Shown: piece after piece, positions 1-8,905 of the stretch
Layout: each line of letters opens with the position of its first letter
Numbering within the stretch: position 1 is the stretch's first letter
Origin: Allobosea sp. BK604
GTDB lineage: Bacteria > Pseudomonadota > Alphaproteobacteria > Rhizobiales > Beijerinckiaceae
NCBI RefSeq assembly: GCF_004341515.1
Contig: NZ_SLZF01000016.1
Location: forward strand, 1-64,000
DNA: 64,000 nucleotides
Direction of reading: 5' to 3'
Notes under the pieces: generated by a model
The model's database searches: none
Told to the model about the DNA's origin: nothing
What the model saw: only the letters and a program-made list of their open reading frames with translations
Position numbers and translations under genes: made by a program

Positions 1-519
1 ATGCTCGCCGCTGGCGACAACATCGTCCTGCAGGCTGCCTATGCTGACGGCTCGCTCGGCTACATCGGCTGGTATCCGGGCACCTTCGGCGTCGGCCGTC
101 TCGGTGGCCTGACCCTGGCTGACGCCACGCTGAACACCATCACCGGCAGCGTCGACAACAGCTCGGGCTTCTCGCTCGTTGCGGCTCTCAAGCACTTCTG
201 GACCCCCCAGCTGCGCACCGAGATCACCGCTTCGTACTCGCAGCTCAAGCTGAAGTACATCGACGCCGCCAGCTTCGGTGCCTTCGCTCGCTCGCTTGAT
301 CCGAAGGAATACAACATCGCTGCGAACCTGATCTGGTCGCCGGTGTCCGGCCTGGATATCGGCGTTGAGGTTCTCTACACCCACCTCGACGTTCGCAGCC
401 CGGTTCAGGAAGCCATCAATGTCGGCACCGGCGCTGCCGCCAGCGTCCGCAACGGCCTCCTCGGCATCAAGAACGACGATGCTTGGGCTGGTCGCCTCCG
501 CATCCAGCGCGACTTCTGA
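1..519 (+). CDS. Porin, C-terminal part (gene starts upstream of the window)
   Basis: The first 172 codons are open from base 1, so the gene begins before the window. The visible part alternates polar and hydrophobic residues as in transmembrane beta-strands and ends in the aromatic-terminated strand typical of outer-membrane barrels (last residues RIQRDF, then TGA). The Gly/Ala/Asp-rich strands with short turns resemble the rhizobial/Brucella Omp2-type porin family, general trimeric diffusion channels of the outer membrane. Family assignment is by resemblance; only about a third of a normal porin is visible. A strong terminator follows 24 bp after the stop, so it is the last gene of its transcript. 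Confidence 0.8.
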   Translation: MLAAGDNIVLQAAYADGSLGYIGWYPGTFGVGRLGGLTLADATLNTITGSVDNSSGFSLVAALKHFWTPQLRTEITASYSQLKLKYIDAASFGAFARSLDPKEYNIAANLIWSPVSGLDIGVEVLYTHLDVRSPVQEAINVGTGAAASVRNGLLGIKNDDAWAGRLRIQRDF

Positions 520-543
520 TCGCCTCTCGCGATCCTAGTCGGA

Positions 544-570
544 AGCCCCGGGGAAACCCGGGGCTTTTTT
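544..570 (+). terminator. Rho-independent terminator of the porin gene
   Basis: A perfect 9-bp stem AGCCCCGGG/CCCGGGGCT with a GAAA-type loop is followed directly by a run of six T (565-570). It lies 24 bp after the porin stop codon. Confidence 0.93.
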
Positions 571-771
571 GTTTGGATATCGTGACTTAGCGACTTCGCC
601 GCGCTTGACAGGTCAGCGCAGTGTCGAGCGAAATAGGCTACGGTTCGCGTAGCTGAAAGCGCCACAACGGAACGGTCGGATCGCTCACCTGAGGGGTCGG
701 GCCGGAAAATATCCAGGGTGCAATTCGCTCCGAGCCGGCGAGATGGGGCTGGCATCGAGGCGGGGATTGGA

Positions 772-3222
772 ATGGCGCAACCGGCAGGTTGGCTATGGGG
801 TCTGATACCTTTGACCCTGCTCTGGGGCGCGACCAATCTCGTCTTGAGCGATGCGGTTCAGCGCGATGTCGCGCGCCGCGCGGTCGCGATTGCGGCGGAA
901 ACGGCCGGCGAAGCGCCCGGCGCCCGCGCGATCGCGGCTCGGGTCATCGGTCGCGACGTCTGGATCAGCGGCGAGGCGCTCTCAGCCGATGGCGCCAACA
1001 AGGCCATGGCGCGGCTGCGCTCCGAATTCGGCGTTCGCCGCGCCCTTGGCGGCCTGTCGCAGGTCGTGGCCATGACGCCCTATAGCTGGGCCGCCAACCG
1101 CGACGACAAATCCGTCACCCTGAGCGGCTTCGTGCCGGACGAGGCGACGGCGAAGGCCAATGTCGCGACGGCCAGGGCGACATTGCCCGGATTGCGCGTC
1201 GAAGACCGCCAGGAGCTGGGCTTTGGCGCGCCGGCGGGCTTTGCGGCGATGGCGCAGGCGCTCCTGGCCAGGTTGCCCGGCCTCGCGACCGGCAAGATCG
1301 CTCTGGACGATACCCGCTTCTGCATCGAGGGCCGCGCCGCTACGCCGGAGAATTTCCTGGCGCTGCGGGCCGCGACGGGGCAGGGCGATTTCAAGCTGGT
1401 CGAGTGCAATCTCGAGCCGCCGGTCGTGAGCCCCTATCGCTGGAGCGCGGAAAAATCCGCCCAGGGCGCGATCGCGATCACCGGCTTCTATCCCTCGGAT
1501 GCGGTCAGGCGCCAGGTCGCGGCCGCGCTGCGCCGCAGCTTCCCGGAGCCCACCGGGATCGACGATCAGACCAAGCCGGCCCTCGGCGCGCCGAGCGCCT
1601 TCATCGCGAAGACCGCGCGCGCGATCACCGATCTCGCCCGGCTGCGCAGCGGCAAGGTCGAGCTCAGCGCCGACAGCTATACGCTGAGCGGCGCCGGGCC
1701 GGCGGATTTCGACTCCTGCCAGGCCCTGCGCCTGCTGATCGCGCAGACCGATGGGCCCGATTCGGTCGCGCAGGCCTCGATCGAATGCCCGCCGCCGCCT
1801 CCGCCCATGCCGCCCTTGCCGGAGATCCCGCCGCTCTTCATTCCCGTCGAGCCGCCGCCGCCGGCCCCTGTCGCCGACAAGCCCGTCCCGGTGCCGGAAC
1901 AGCCTGCGCCACCGGTCGCGGCCGTGCCGAAAGGCGTCGAAGCGAAGGAAGCGTCCCTGGCGCCGACAGCCACGGGCCTGTCGGTGCCGGCCGAGCCCCA
2001 GGCCCTGCCGAGGCCGCCGGCGACCAGCGCGTCCCTCGCCAGGGAGCCCGCTCCACCTCCTCCTCCAGTTGCGCCTCCTCCGCCGCCGCCACCGCCCGTC
2101 GCTTTGCGCTGGCAGGCCGAGAAGAAGGATGGCGGCGTCACCCTCAGCGGGCTCGTGAAGGACGCGACGACGCGAGCCGGCTTGTTGCAGGCGGCGCTCA
2201 AGGCGGCGCCGTCCGGCCTCGTTCAGGATCGCTTGAGCCTCGAGCCGAACCTGCGTGAGACGCCCGACTACGCCGCGGCGACCGGCTTTCTCCTCGAAGC
2301 GCTCGCGAGCATGAGCGCAGGCTCTGTCGCGATCGACGGCACGACGGCGGCGCTTTCCGGTGCCGTCGCCGACGAGGAATCATGGCGCGCGCTCGACGCA
2401 TTGCTCGCGACGAAACCTCTGCCGGGCAACCTCTCGGGCAGCCTCGATCTGAAATCCGTCGGCATGCGGCCCTACGCGCTGACGATCTCGGCCGACAAGT
2501 CGGGGGCTGGCCTGACCGGCTATTGGCCGGATGCCCAGACCCGTGCCGCCGTGCTGTCGGCGCTGGAGGCCTCGCCCCTGCACGGCAAGGTCACGGACGA
2601 GGCGCGGATCGCCCCGGGCGCACCGGCGAGCTTTGCCGCAGCGGCACAGGTGGCTGCGACCAATCTGCTGCGGCTCGACCTCGGCAGCGCCCGCCTGACC
2701 GAGGCCGGGCTCGAGATCCAGGGCCTGACCTGCCGCGACCTGATCAAGTCCGAGATCGAGACCAGCATCGCCTCCGGCCTGCCGGCGGGCGTCGGCGGGC
2801 GGGCCGATATCGGCCTGCGCCAGACCGGCTGCGTCATCGACCCACCCAATACCTGCCAGAATGATCTGGACGCGCTGACCAAGCGCTATTCCGTGCTCTT
2901 CGGCCAGGGGACGGCGGTGGTCGTGCTCGATCCGGTGACCGAGCGGGCGATCACGGAAGCCTCCGCCATCCTCAAGCAATGTCCGGCGGCGCGCGTCACG
3001 ATCGAGGGCCATGCCAATCGCGACGGCGAGCGCTTCGGCTTCGACAATCTCGACCTGTCGAACCGGCGCGCCCAGCGCGTTCGCGACGAATTGGTCAAGC
3101 GCGGCATCGTGGCGGCCCAACTCGACGTGAAGGGCTATGGCGCACAGCGGCCGCTGATCGGCCATGACGAACCGGAGGCGAAGGTGACGAACCGGCGCGT
3201 CCAGTTCACGGTCGCGAAATAG
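772..3222 (+). CDS. OmpA-family protein with four repeated BON-like modules
   Basis: Envelope protein of 816 residues. I start at ATG 772 because GAGGCGGGG lies just upstream and the protein then opens with a hydrophobic N-terminal segment (WLWGLIPLTLLWG). Four modules of about 130 residues follow, each opening with a [W/Y]-x-(A/S)-(D/E/N) stretch, a V-x-L-x-G strand and a D-E/D-A-x-x-R helix; they look like BON-type lipid- or peptidoglycan-associated folds. A long Pro/Ala-rich linker separates modules two and three. The last 110 or so residues are an OmpA-like peptidoglycan-binding domain (TIEGHANRDG, LDLSNRRAQRVRDEL, GYGAQRPL, NRRVQF). Likely inner-membrane anchored and wall binding. The small membrane gene downstream begins 9 bp after the stop, so they are probably co-transcribed. 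Confidence 0.85.
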   Translation: MAQPAGWLWGLIPLTLLWGATNLVLSDAVQRDVARRAVAIAAETAGEAPGARAIAARVIGRDVWISGEALSADGANKAMARLRSEFGVRRALGGLSQVVAMTPYSWAANRDDKSVTLSGFVPDEATAKANVATARATLPGLRVEDRQELGFGAPAGFAAMAQALLARLPGLATGKIALDDTRFCIEGRAATPENFLALRAATGQGDFKLVECNLEPPVVSPYRWSAEKSAQGAIAITGFYPSDAVRRQVAAALRRSFPEPTGIDDQTKPALGAPSAFIAKTARAITDLARLRSGKVELSADSYTLSGAGPADFDSCQALRLLIAQTDGPDSVAQASIECPPPPPPMPPLPEIPPLFIPVEPPPPAPVADKPVPVPEQPAPPVAAVPKGVEAKEASLAPTATGLSVPAEPQALPRPPATSASLAREPAPPPPPVAPPPPPPPPVALRWQAEKKDGGVTLSGLVKDATTRAGLLQAALKAAPSGLVQDRLSLEPNLRETPDYAAATGFLLEALASMSAGSVAIDGTTAALSGAVADEESWRALDALLATKPLPGNLSGSLDLKSVGMRPYALTISADKSGAGLTGYWPDAQTRAAVLSALEASPLHGKVTDEARIAPGAPASFAAAAQVAATNLLRLDLGSARLTEAGLEIQGLTCRDLIKSEIETSIASGLPAGVGGRADIGLRQTGCVIDPPNTCQNDLDALTKRYSVLFGQGTAVVVLDPVTERAITEASAILKQCPAARVTIEGHANRDGERFGFDNLDLSNRRAQRVRDELVKRGIVAAQLDVKGYGAQRPLIGHDEPEAKVTNRRVQFTVAK

Positions 3223-3231
3223 GAGGCCGGA

Positions 3232-3723
3232 ATGCTGTATCTGGCCACGCAATTCGCCTGGTTCCTGCTCGCGGCCTTCGCCATGGGCGCTCTCATGGGC
3301 TGGATCAGCGGCGCCGGGCGGCTGCCGCTGTCCGGCGGGCCGCTTCCCTATGCCATTGCCGGCTGGCTGCTGGTCGCGGCCCTGACCTGGCTGCAGAGCG
3401 TCAATGGCGCCGTCGCGCTCTGGACGGAGACCGCGCTGCTCTACGTCGCGGCCTATCTCGCCGGCTGCTATCTCGCCTGCCTCATTCGCGGCGCGCTGCC
3501 CGCGGCCATGCCGGAGCCCGCGGTCGCGGGCGCGGGGCCGATGGTGAAGCCGGACAATCCGCCCGCCGTTGCGCCGGTGGTCGCGGCCGCTGCCACCAGC
3601 ATGGCGGCGCAGGCCCCCGCGGAAACCGATCCTGTTGCAGTCGGAGCCAGGCCGGCGGATGAAGCCTCTCCCGAGGCCACGAAGCAGGCACGGAAGAAGC
3701 GCACGAAGCCGGGCAAGGCCTGA
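3232..3723 (+). CDS. Small membrane protein with basic C-terminal tail
   Basis: 163 residues, with a GAGGCCGGA ribosome site just before the ATG. Three to four hydrophobic segments lie in the first 90 residues (around FAWFLLAAFAMGALMGW, YAIAGWLLVAALTW and ALLYVAAYLAGCYLACL), followed by an Ala/Pro-rich region and a Lys/Arg-rich end (KQARKKRTKPGK). The tight spacing to the OmpA-family gene suggests a joint envelope function. I do not recognise a named family. Confidence 0.75.
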   Translation: MLYLATQFAWFLLAAFAMGALMGWISGAGRLPLSGGPLPYAIAGWLLVAALTWLQSVNGAVALWTETALLYVAAYLAGCYLACLIRGALPAAMPEPAVAGAGPMVKPDNPPAVAPVVAAAATSMAAQAPAETDPVAVGARPADEASPEATKQARKKRTKPGKA

Positions 3724-3744
3724 GCCTTCCCGAGATCCTTCGTC

Positions 3745-4638
3745 TCAGGCCGCCCGCTTCTCGGCCCGGCTGATCAGCTTGCCGACACGCCGGACCATGT
3801 CCCTGGAGCCGAGCAGCGGCGCATGGCCCTGGCCGGGCGCGACAAAGATCTCGCAATCGGGATGACGCTCGCCCATCTCCTGCAAGGTCTTCTCGGCGAG
3901 CAGGTCGGAATTCGCGCCGCGGATCGCCAGCAGCGGCACGGCGTTGAGCCCGTCGAAATAGCTCCACAGCTCCGGCAGCGGCACTTCGAGGTCGAGCGCC
4001 TCCAGCACCTTCATCAGGTTGGGGTCATAGTCGGGCACCAGCCGGCCGTCGCGCTCGGTCCAGGTCCGGCGCGCCATCATCTCCCATGCCGCATCGTCGA
4101 ATAGCGGGAACTGCTGGTCCGAGAGACGTTTCAGGATCTCGGCGCCCTCGGTAAAGCTGCGCGGCATTGGTAGTTTGCCGACATAGCCCCTGATCCGCAG
4201 CAATCCGCGTGCATCGATCACCGGACCGACATCGTTGAGCACGGCGCCCTTGATCAGCGCCGGCCGTGCCGCCGCCAGCGCCATGGTCAGCAGCCCGCCG
4301 CGCGACGTGCCGATGAACACGGCCTGCTCGATCCCGGCCGCGGTGAGCACCTGCAGGAGGTCGTCGAGTTCGATGCGGATATCGTAATTCGCCCAGGTCT
4401 TGTCGTAGTCCGAGCGGCCGCGCCCGCGATAATCCAGTGCCAGCACGCGCCGCGACTTGGCCTCGTCCTGCGCCAGAGCCAGCGCCAGTTCATGGAAATC
4501 GGCCGCGGTGCGGGCAAAGCCCGGCAGGCAGATCACCGGCATTGAGGGCGAGGCGAGCGGGCCATAATCGCGGGCGTGCAGCTTCAGGCCGTCGCGGGCG
4601 CTGATGAAGAAAGACCGAAAGCCCGTATCAGCGCTCAT
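3745..4638 (-). CDS. Alpha/beta-fold hydrolase
   Basis: 297 residues with a complete alpha/beta-hydrolase pattern: oxyanion region VICLPGFARTAADF, the DYRGRGRSDYD motif after strand 4, the nucleophile elbow GTSRGG with Ser as nucleophile, and a C-terminal catalytic His in GQGHAPLL. The size fits esterases, lactonases and haloperoxidase-like members; the substrate cannot be read from sequence. It is convergent with the membrane-protein gene on its left and divergent from the methyltransferase gene on its right. Confidence 0.88.
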   Translation of the reverse strand: MSADTGFRSFFISARDGLKLHARDYGPLASPSMPVICLPGFARTAADFHELALALAQDEAKSRRVLALDYRGRGRSDYDKTWANYDIRIELDDLLQVLTAAGIEQAVFIGTSRGGLLTMALAAARPALIKGAVLNDVGPVIDARGLLRIRGYVGKLPMPRSFTEGAEILKRLSDQQFPLFDDAAWEMMARRTWTERDGRLVPDYDPNLMKVLEALDLEVPLPELWSYFDGLNAVPLLAIRGANSDLLAEKTLQEMGERHPDCEIFVAPGQGHAPLLGSRDMVRRVGKLISRAEKRAA

Positions 4639-4775
4639 GCCGTCCTCGCGCGTGAGATATTCCCGGAACCAGCTTGCGGCTTAGCCGCGAAGCCGGCCAA
4701 GCTCAATATCGGCGGGCCAATTGGAGCGCTTGCGCTGCTCCCCTTCTGCGGCCGCCACATCAAAGGACCCAAATC

Positions 4776-5495
4776 TTGACTGCACCATCCGCCGATGCGG
4801 CGCGGAAATTCGATCCGGGCCGCGCTGCCGAATACGAAACCCAGAGCCGCATCGCCCTGGCGGGCTATGATGCCTGCCACGAGCTCTCCGCCTGCATGCT
4901 TGCGGCCACGCTCGGCCAGGGCAGGGAAGCCCATGTCCTCGTCGTCGGCGCGGGCGGCGGCGCGCAGGAGGTCGTCACGGCCGGCGCGCTGGAGCCGGCC
5001 TGGCGCTTCACGGCGCTCGATCCATCCGAGCCCATGCTGGACCTGGCCGTCGCCAGGCTGCGGCAACATGGCCTGCTCGAGCGTACTGAGGTTCATCTCG
5101 GCTATATCGACGATCTGCCGGCCGAAACGCGCTTCGACGCGGCGACCCTGATCGGCGTGCTGCATCACATCCCCGGCGATGAGCCCAAGCGCGCGCTGCT
5201 GCGCGCGCTCGCCGCGCGCCTGCGGCCAGGCGCGCCACTGGTCCTGGCCGGCAATCGCTACGCCTATGCCAGCCAGCCCCTGCTGCTCAAGGCCTGGGGC
5301 GAGCGCTGGCGCATGCACGGGGCGAGCGCGGACGAGGTCCAGGCGAAGCTCGGCAAGATCCTGCAAGGCGCCGACCCGCCGCATTCGGAAGCGGCGGTCG
5401 CGGCCCTGCTGGACGAGGCCGGCTTCGAGCCGCCGACCTGGTTTTTCTCGAGTCTGTTCTGGGGCGCCTGCATCGCGCTCAGGCGCGGCGGCTGA
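4776..5495 (+). CDS. Class I SAM-dependent methyltransferase
   Basis: About 239 residues. I choose TTG 4776 because AAAGGA (4762-4767) lies 8 nt upstream and the protein then matches the family; an in-frame ATG at 4674 has no visible ribosome site. The SAM-binding motif I is HVLVVGAGGGAQE, the acidic loop ALDPSEPML follows, and motif IV/post-I FDAATLIGVLHHIP is clear. The acceptor is unknown. It stands alone, divergent from the hydrolase gene and followed by a triplicated palindromic repeat. Confidence 0.85.
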   Translation: MTAPSADAARKFDPGRAAEYETQSRIALAGYDACHELSACMLAATLGQGREAHVLVVGAGGGAQEVVTAGALEPAWRFTALDPSEPMLDLAVARLRQHGLLERTEVHLGYIDDLPAETRFDAATLIGVLHHIPGDEPKRALLRALAARLRPGAPLVLAGNRYAYASQPLLLKAWGERWRMHGASADEVQAKLGKILQGADPPHSEAAVAALLDEAGFEPPTWFFSSLFWGACIALRRGG

Positions 5496-5506
5496 GCCGC
5501 CTCGCG

Positions 5507-5679
5507 CATCGGCCCGAAAAGTGGATTGCGGTTTTCGGAAACAGCCGATGCGCAAGACAGGAAGCCAGATCATCGGCCCGAAAAGTGGATTGCGGTTTTC
5601 GGAAACAGCCGATGCGCAAGACAGGAAGCCAGATCATCGGTCCGAAAAGTGGATTGCGCTTTTCCGAACAAGCCGGTGC
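5507..5679. repeat. Three tandem copies of a 45-bp palindromic element (64-bp period)
   Basis: Copies begin with CATCGG at 5507, 5571 and 5635. Each contains CATCGGCCCGAAAAGTGGAT, then TGCGGTTTTCGGA, then GCCGATGC, so CATCGGC pairs with GCCGATG and CCGAAAA with TTTTCGG. The first two units are almost identical including the spacer; the third has diverged. It lies between the convergent methyltransferase and transglycosylase genes and is related to the triplet at 41779-41933. Confidence 0.9.
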
Positions 5680-5691
5680 GAAGACAATAAC

Positions 5692-7794
5692 CTAGTCGGA
5701 GTTGCGGCCGCCGCGCTTCAGATCGTAGTCGATCAGATAGGCGGTGCGCTGGTCGAGCCTGTGGCGGTAGACCTGCAGGTTCTCCATCACCCGCTGCACA
5801 TAGTTGCGCGTCTCGTAGAACGGGATGCGCTCCACCCAGTCGACCGCGTCGACCTCGGGCTTGCGCGGATCGCCATAGGCGTCGATCCATTTCTTCACAT
5901 TGCCCGAGCCGGCATTATAGGCGGCGAAGGTCAGGATGTAGGAGCCCTTCCAGTCCTTCAGCAGGTCGTTGAGATGCGCCGCGCCCATCTGGGCCGAATA
6001 GAGCGCATCCTGGCTGAGCCGCGGCAGGTCGAAGGGCAGATTGGCGCGCCGCGCCGTCTCGCGCGCGGTCGCCGGCATCATCTGCATCAGCCCGCGCGCC
6101 CCGGCATGGGAGACCGCCCCCGGATCGAAGGCGCTTTCCTGCCGCGCGATCGCATGGACGATGGCGCGCTCCATGGGGTCGCCGACGACGGGGAAATCCG
6201 GCACGCCGAAGGTCGGGAAGGCGGCCATGTCGAGCGGGAAGCCGCGCTGCAGCGCTGTCTTGCCGACGGCTAGCAGGGCTTTGACATCGCCCTCGCGCCT
6301 GGCGATCGCGGCGACGGCCTCCAGGGCCGGCGTCGTGTACAGGCGCTGGGCCAGATCGAGTAGCATGATTCCGGCGAGATCGCGCGCGCCGATCTGGTAG
6401 AGCAGCCTGACGCCGCGATGCCCCGGCAGCTGCGTCAGCTCGGCCGCTGCCGCGCTGCGCAAGGGCAGGTCGGACAGGCCGAGGCGGGCCCGGGCGAGTT
6501 GGCCGTAATAGGCGATCGGATGCGCGGCCGCTTCCTCGTAATGGGCCTTCGCGGCCTCGCTATTGCCCATCGCCTCGGCGGCGCGGCCCTGCCAATAGGC
6601 GGCGCGCGTGACCGAGATCGGCGTCTCCGCCAGCTTGAAGGCTTCGGTGAAATGCGCGAGCGCCAGCCCGGGCTGGTTGCGGAAACGCAGCGCGATGAAG
6701 CCGGCATGCCATTCGGCATCGATCCTCTCGGCATTGTCCTCGCCGCCATGCGCGGCCGCGACCTCATAGGCCTTGGCGGCATTGCCCTCGTCGAGCAGCT
6801 TGCGGATGACGATGCGGCGCTCCACCCACCATTCGTCGCCATCGCCGAGCAGGGCTGGATCGCGCGGCGCCTTGTTGAGGAACTGGGCCGCTTCGAGCGG
6901 CTTGTTGGCGCGCCTCGCCTGCTGCGCCTGCAGGAACAGGAAGGAAAGATCGTTCCGCAGCGAGGCCGGCACGGCATCGATCTGCTTTTGCGGGAGCGGG
7001 GCCTTCGCCTTGGCGCTGGCGAGCCGGGCCTGCGCCAGCTTGACGTAATCGGCCGAGACGCGCGCCGCATTGCGCAAGGCGGCCTCGTCCTTCTCGCGGA
7101 ACAGGTAGCGCTCGGTCCGCAACCGGTGATCGGCCGGCGTCAGCACGTCGCCGAACTCGGCCAGGACCAGCTTTTCCAGAGGCTGGCCGAGATGGTCCAT
7201 GCGCCAGGTCTCGCGGATCAGCGAGGCGGCGTCGGCGGCCTTGCCATCCGCCTTGAGCGCGCGCGCCAGCGCGACGCGTCCGGCCGGGCTCACCGGCCTT
7301 TGTGCATGGAAGAAGGCACGGATCGTCGTGTTGCTCTTCTTCTCGGCGATCAGCGCCTCTTCGGCGCGGCGGCGAAACAGGGTCGTCGCCGGATAGTTCG
7401 GATAGGTGGTGAGGAAGCTGTTGATCCGGGCGAAGTTGATCGCGCCGCCGCCGCAGCGGATCGCCACCCATTCCAGCAGCGCGCGCGCCGCGCGATCGTC
7501 GATCGAGGCGGCGAGCCCATCGCCTTCGCCGATGGAGCCGTTGCGATAGGCCTCGACCGCGCTCTTCAGCGCCGTCAGGTCGGGCGCCGGCTCCGGGCGG
7601 AGCTGTTCGGCGGGATAGGGCAGCGCGCTGGTGGTCTCGACATCCGCGACAATCGCAAGGCGCTGCTTTTGATTCTGGTTCTGGTTCTGAAACGGGTGCT
7701 CGCCATCGTCGCCGGCCTGGGCGGTCATGACCAGGGCGATCAGCGTGGGCACAAGAAACGTAGTCAGTCGTCTGACGGCAGGCGACCTGTACAT
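5692..7794 (-). CDS. Soluble lytic murein transglycosylase (Slt-type)
   Basis: 700 residues with an N-terminal signal sequence (RRLTTFLVPTLIALVMTAQA) and a long helical superhelix domain rich in Ala repeats, as in Slt70-like enzymes. The C-terminal SLT domain carries the catalytic Glu in AIARQESAFDP, followed by GARGLMQMMPATA and LTFAAYNAGSGNVKKW. It cleaves the MurNAc-GlcNAc bond of peptidoglycan in the periplasm, forming 1,6-anhydroMurNAc. The start ATG is preceded by AGGA 8 nt upstream. It is divergent from dapA. Confidence 0.94.
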   Translation of the reverse strand: MYRSPAVRRLTTFLVPTLIALVMTAQAGDDGEHPFQNQNQNQKQRLAIVADVETTSALPYPAEQLRPEPAPDLTALKSAVEAYRNGSIGEGDGLAASIDDRAARALLEWVAIRCGGGAINFARINSFLTTYPNYPATTLFRRRAEEALIAEKKSNTTIRAFFHAQRPVSPAGRVALARALKADGKAADAASLIRETWRMDHLGQPLEKLVLAEFGDVLTPADHRLRTERYLFREKDEAALRNAARVSADYVKLAQARLASAKAKAPLPQKQIDAVPASLRNDLSFLFLQAQQARRANKPLEAAQFLNKAPRDPALLGDGDEWWVERRIVIRKLLDEGNAAKAYEVAAAHGGEDNAERIDAEWHAGFIALRFRNQPGLALAHFTEAFKLAETPISVTRAAYWQGRAAEAMGNSEAAKAHYEEAAAHPIAYYGQLARARLGLSDLPLRSAAAAELTQLPGHRGVRLLYQIGARDLAGIMLLDLAQRLYTTPALEAVAAIARREGDVKALLAVGKTALQRGFPLDMAAFPTFGVPDFPVVGDPMERAIVHAIARQESAFDPGAVSHAGARGLMQMMPATARETARRANLPFDLPRLSQDALYSAQMGAAHLNDLLKDWKGSYILTFAAYNAGSGNVKKWIDAYGDPRKPEVDAVDWVERIPFYETRNYVQRVMENLQVYRHRLDQRTAYLIDYDLKRGGRNSD

Positions 7795-7959
7795 GGCTGA
7801 TTCCTGAAGGACGCTCGATCCTGATGGTCCGGGAAGGGGATTGATGAAGCCTTAACTCTACGGCCACGCATTTTGATGGGTTGCCGGCTTTGCGCATGCC
7901 GGGCGAGGGTTTATGTGTCTTGCCCACTCATTGTGGAAATTCTGTGGGACGCCTCGACC

Positions 7960-8853
7960 ATGACCAAGCACGCGCCGATCACGGGCTCTCTAACTGCGCT
8001 GGTGACCCCCTTCAAAGGCGGCAAGGTGGATGAGGACGGTTTGCGCGCGCTGGTCGAGTGGCAGATCGAGAGCGGCAGCCATGGCCTGGTCCCGGTCGGC
8101 ACCACCGGCGAGAGCCCGACGCTGAGCCATGACGAGCATAAGCGCGTCACCGAGATCGTCGTCGACCAGGTCAAGCGCCGCGTCCCGGTCGTCGCCGGCG
8201 CGGGCTCGAACGATACCACCCATGCGGTCGAATTCGCCGTTCATGCCGAGAAGGCCGGCGCCGACGCCCTGCTGGTGGTCACGCCCTATTACAACAAGCC
8301 GACCCAGGAGGGCATGTATCAGCACTTCAAGGCGGTGAACGATGCGGTCGGCAAGCCGATCATCATCTACAACATCCCGCCGCGCTCGGTGGTCGACATG
8401 TCCGTGGAGACCATGACCCGGCTCTACGAGCTGAAGAACATCGCCGGGGTCAAGGACGCCACCGCCAATCTCGCCCGTGTCTCGCAGCAGCGCCACGCCA
8501 TGGGGCCGGACTTCATCCAGCTCTCGGGCGAGGACATGACGGCGCTGGCCTATATGGCCGCCGGCGGTCATGGCTGCATCTCGGTCGTCGCCAATGTCGC
8601 GCCGAAGCTCTGCTCGGACCTGATGGTCTGCGTGCAGAAGGGCGACTATGCCGCCGCGCTCAAGATCCAGGACCGGCTGGTGCCGCTGCATGACGCCGTC
8701 TTCAAGGAGCCTGGCCTTGCCGGCGCCAAGCACGGGCTGAAGCTGCTCGGTCGCGGCGAGGAGGAGGTGCGCCTGCCGCTGCTGCCGGTCACGCCCGGGA
8801 CGGGCGAGATCATCCGCAAGGCGATGGTTCACGCCGGCCTGTTGAATGCCTAA
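7960..8853 (+). CDS. dapA: 4-hydroxy-tetrahydrodipicolinate synthase
   Basis: 297 residues, normal for DapA. It condenses pyruvate with aspartate semialdehyde in the lysine/meso-diaminopimelate pathway in the cytoplasm. Visible features are LTALVTPF at the N terminus, the GTTGES substrate loop, YYNKPTQEGMYQHF with the catalytic-triad Tyr, YNIPPRS, and the Schiff-base Lys in GVKDATANL. ATG 7960 gives the family-typical N terminus; the longer frame from 7873 adds Cys-rich sequence unlike DapA. In this group dapA often precedes smpB, as here with one gene in between. Confidence 0.95.
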   Translation: MTKHAPITGSLTALVTPFKGGKVDEDGLRALVEWQIESGSHGLVPVGTTGESPTLSHDEHKRVTEIVVDQVKRRVPVVAGAGSNDTTHAVEFAVHAEKAGADALLVVTPYYNKPTQEGMYQHFKAVNDAVGKPIIIYNIPPRSVVDMSVETMTRLYELKNIAGVKDATANLARVSQQRHAMGPDFIQLSGEDMTALAYMAAGGHGCISVVANVAPKLCSDLMVCVQKGDYAAALKIQDRLVPLHDAVFKEPGLAGAKHGLKLLGRGEEEVRLPLLPVTPGTGEIIRKAMVHAGLLNA

Positions 8854-8905
8854 ATAACAACGCTGCGCTCGCCCGGCCCCGCCCGGCAAAGCGCCGGAGG
8901 GTGAG

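Noticed and set aside
5507..5679. Regular repeats that might be a CRISPR array
   Set aside because: Spacers are copies of each other rather than unique, only three units, and no cas gene in the window. The same applies to 41779-41933 and 29667-30160.
7873..7959. A longer dapA start
   Set aside because: The extra 29 residues are Cys-rich and unlike DapA; ATG 7960 gives the normal N terminus.
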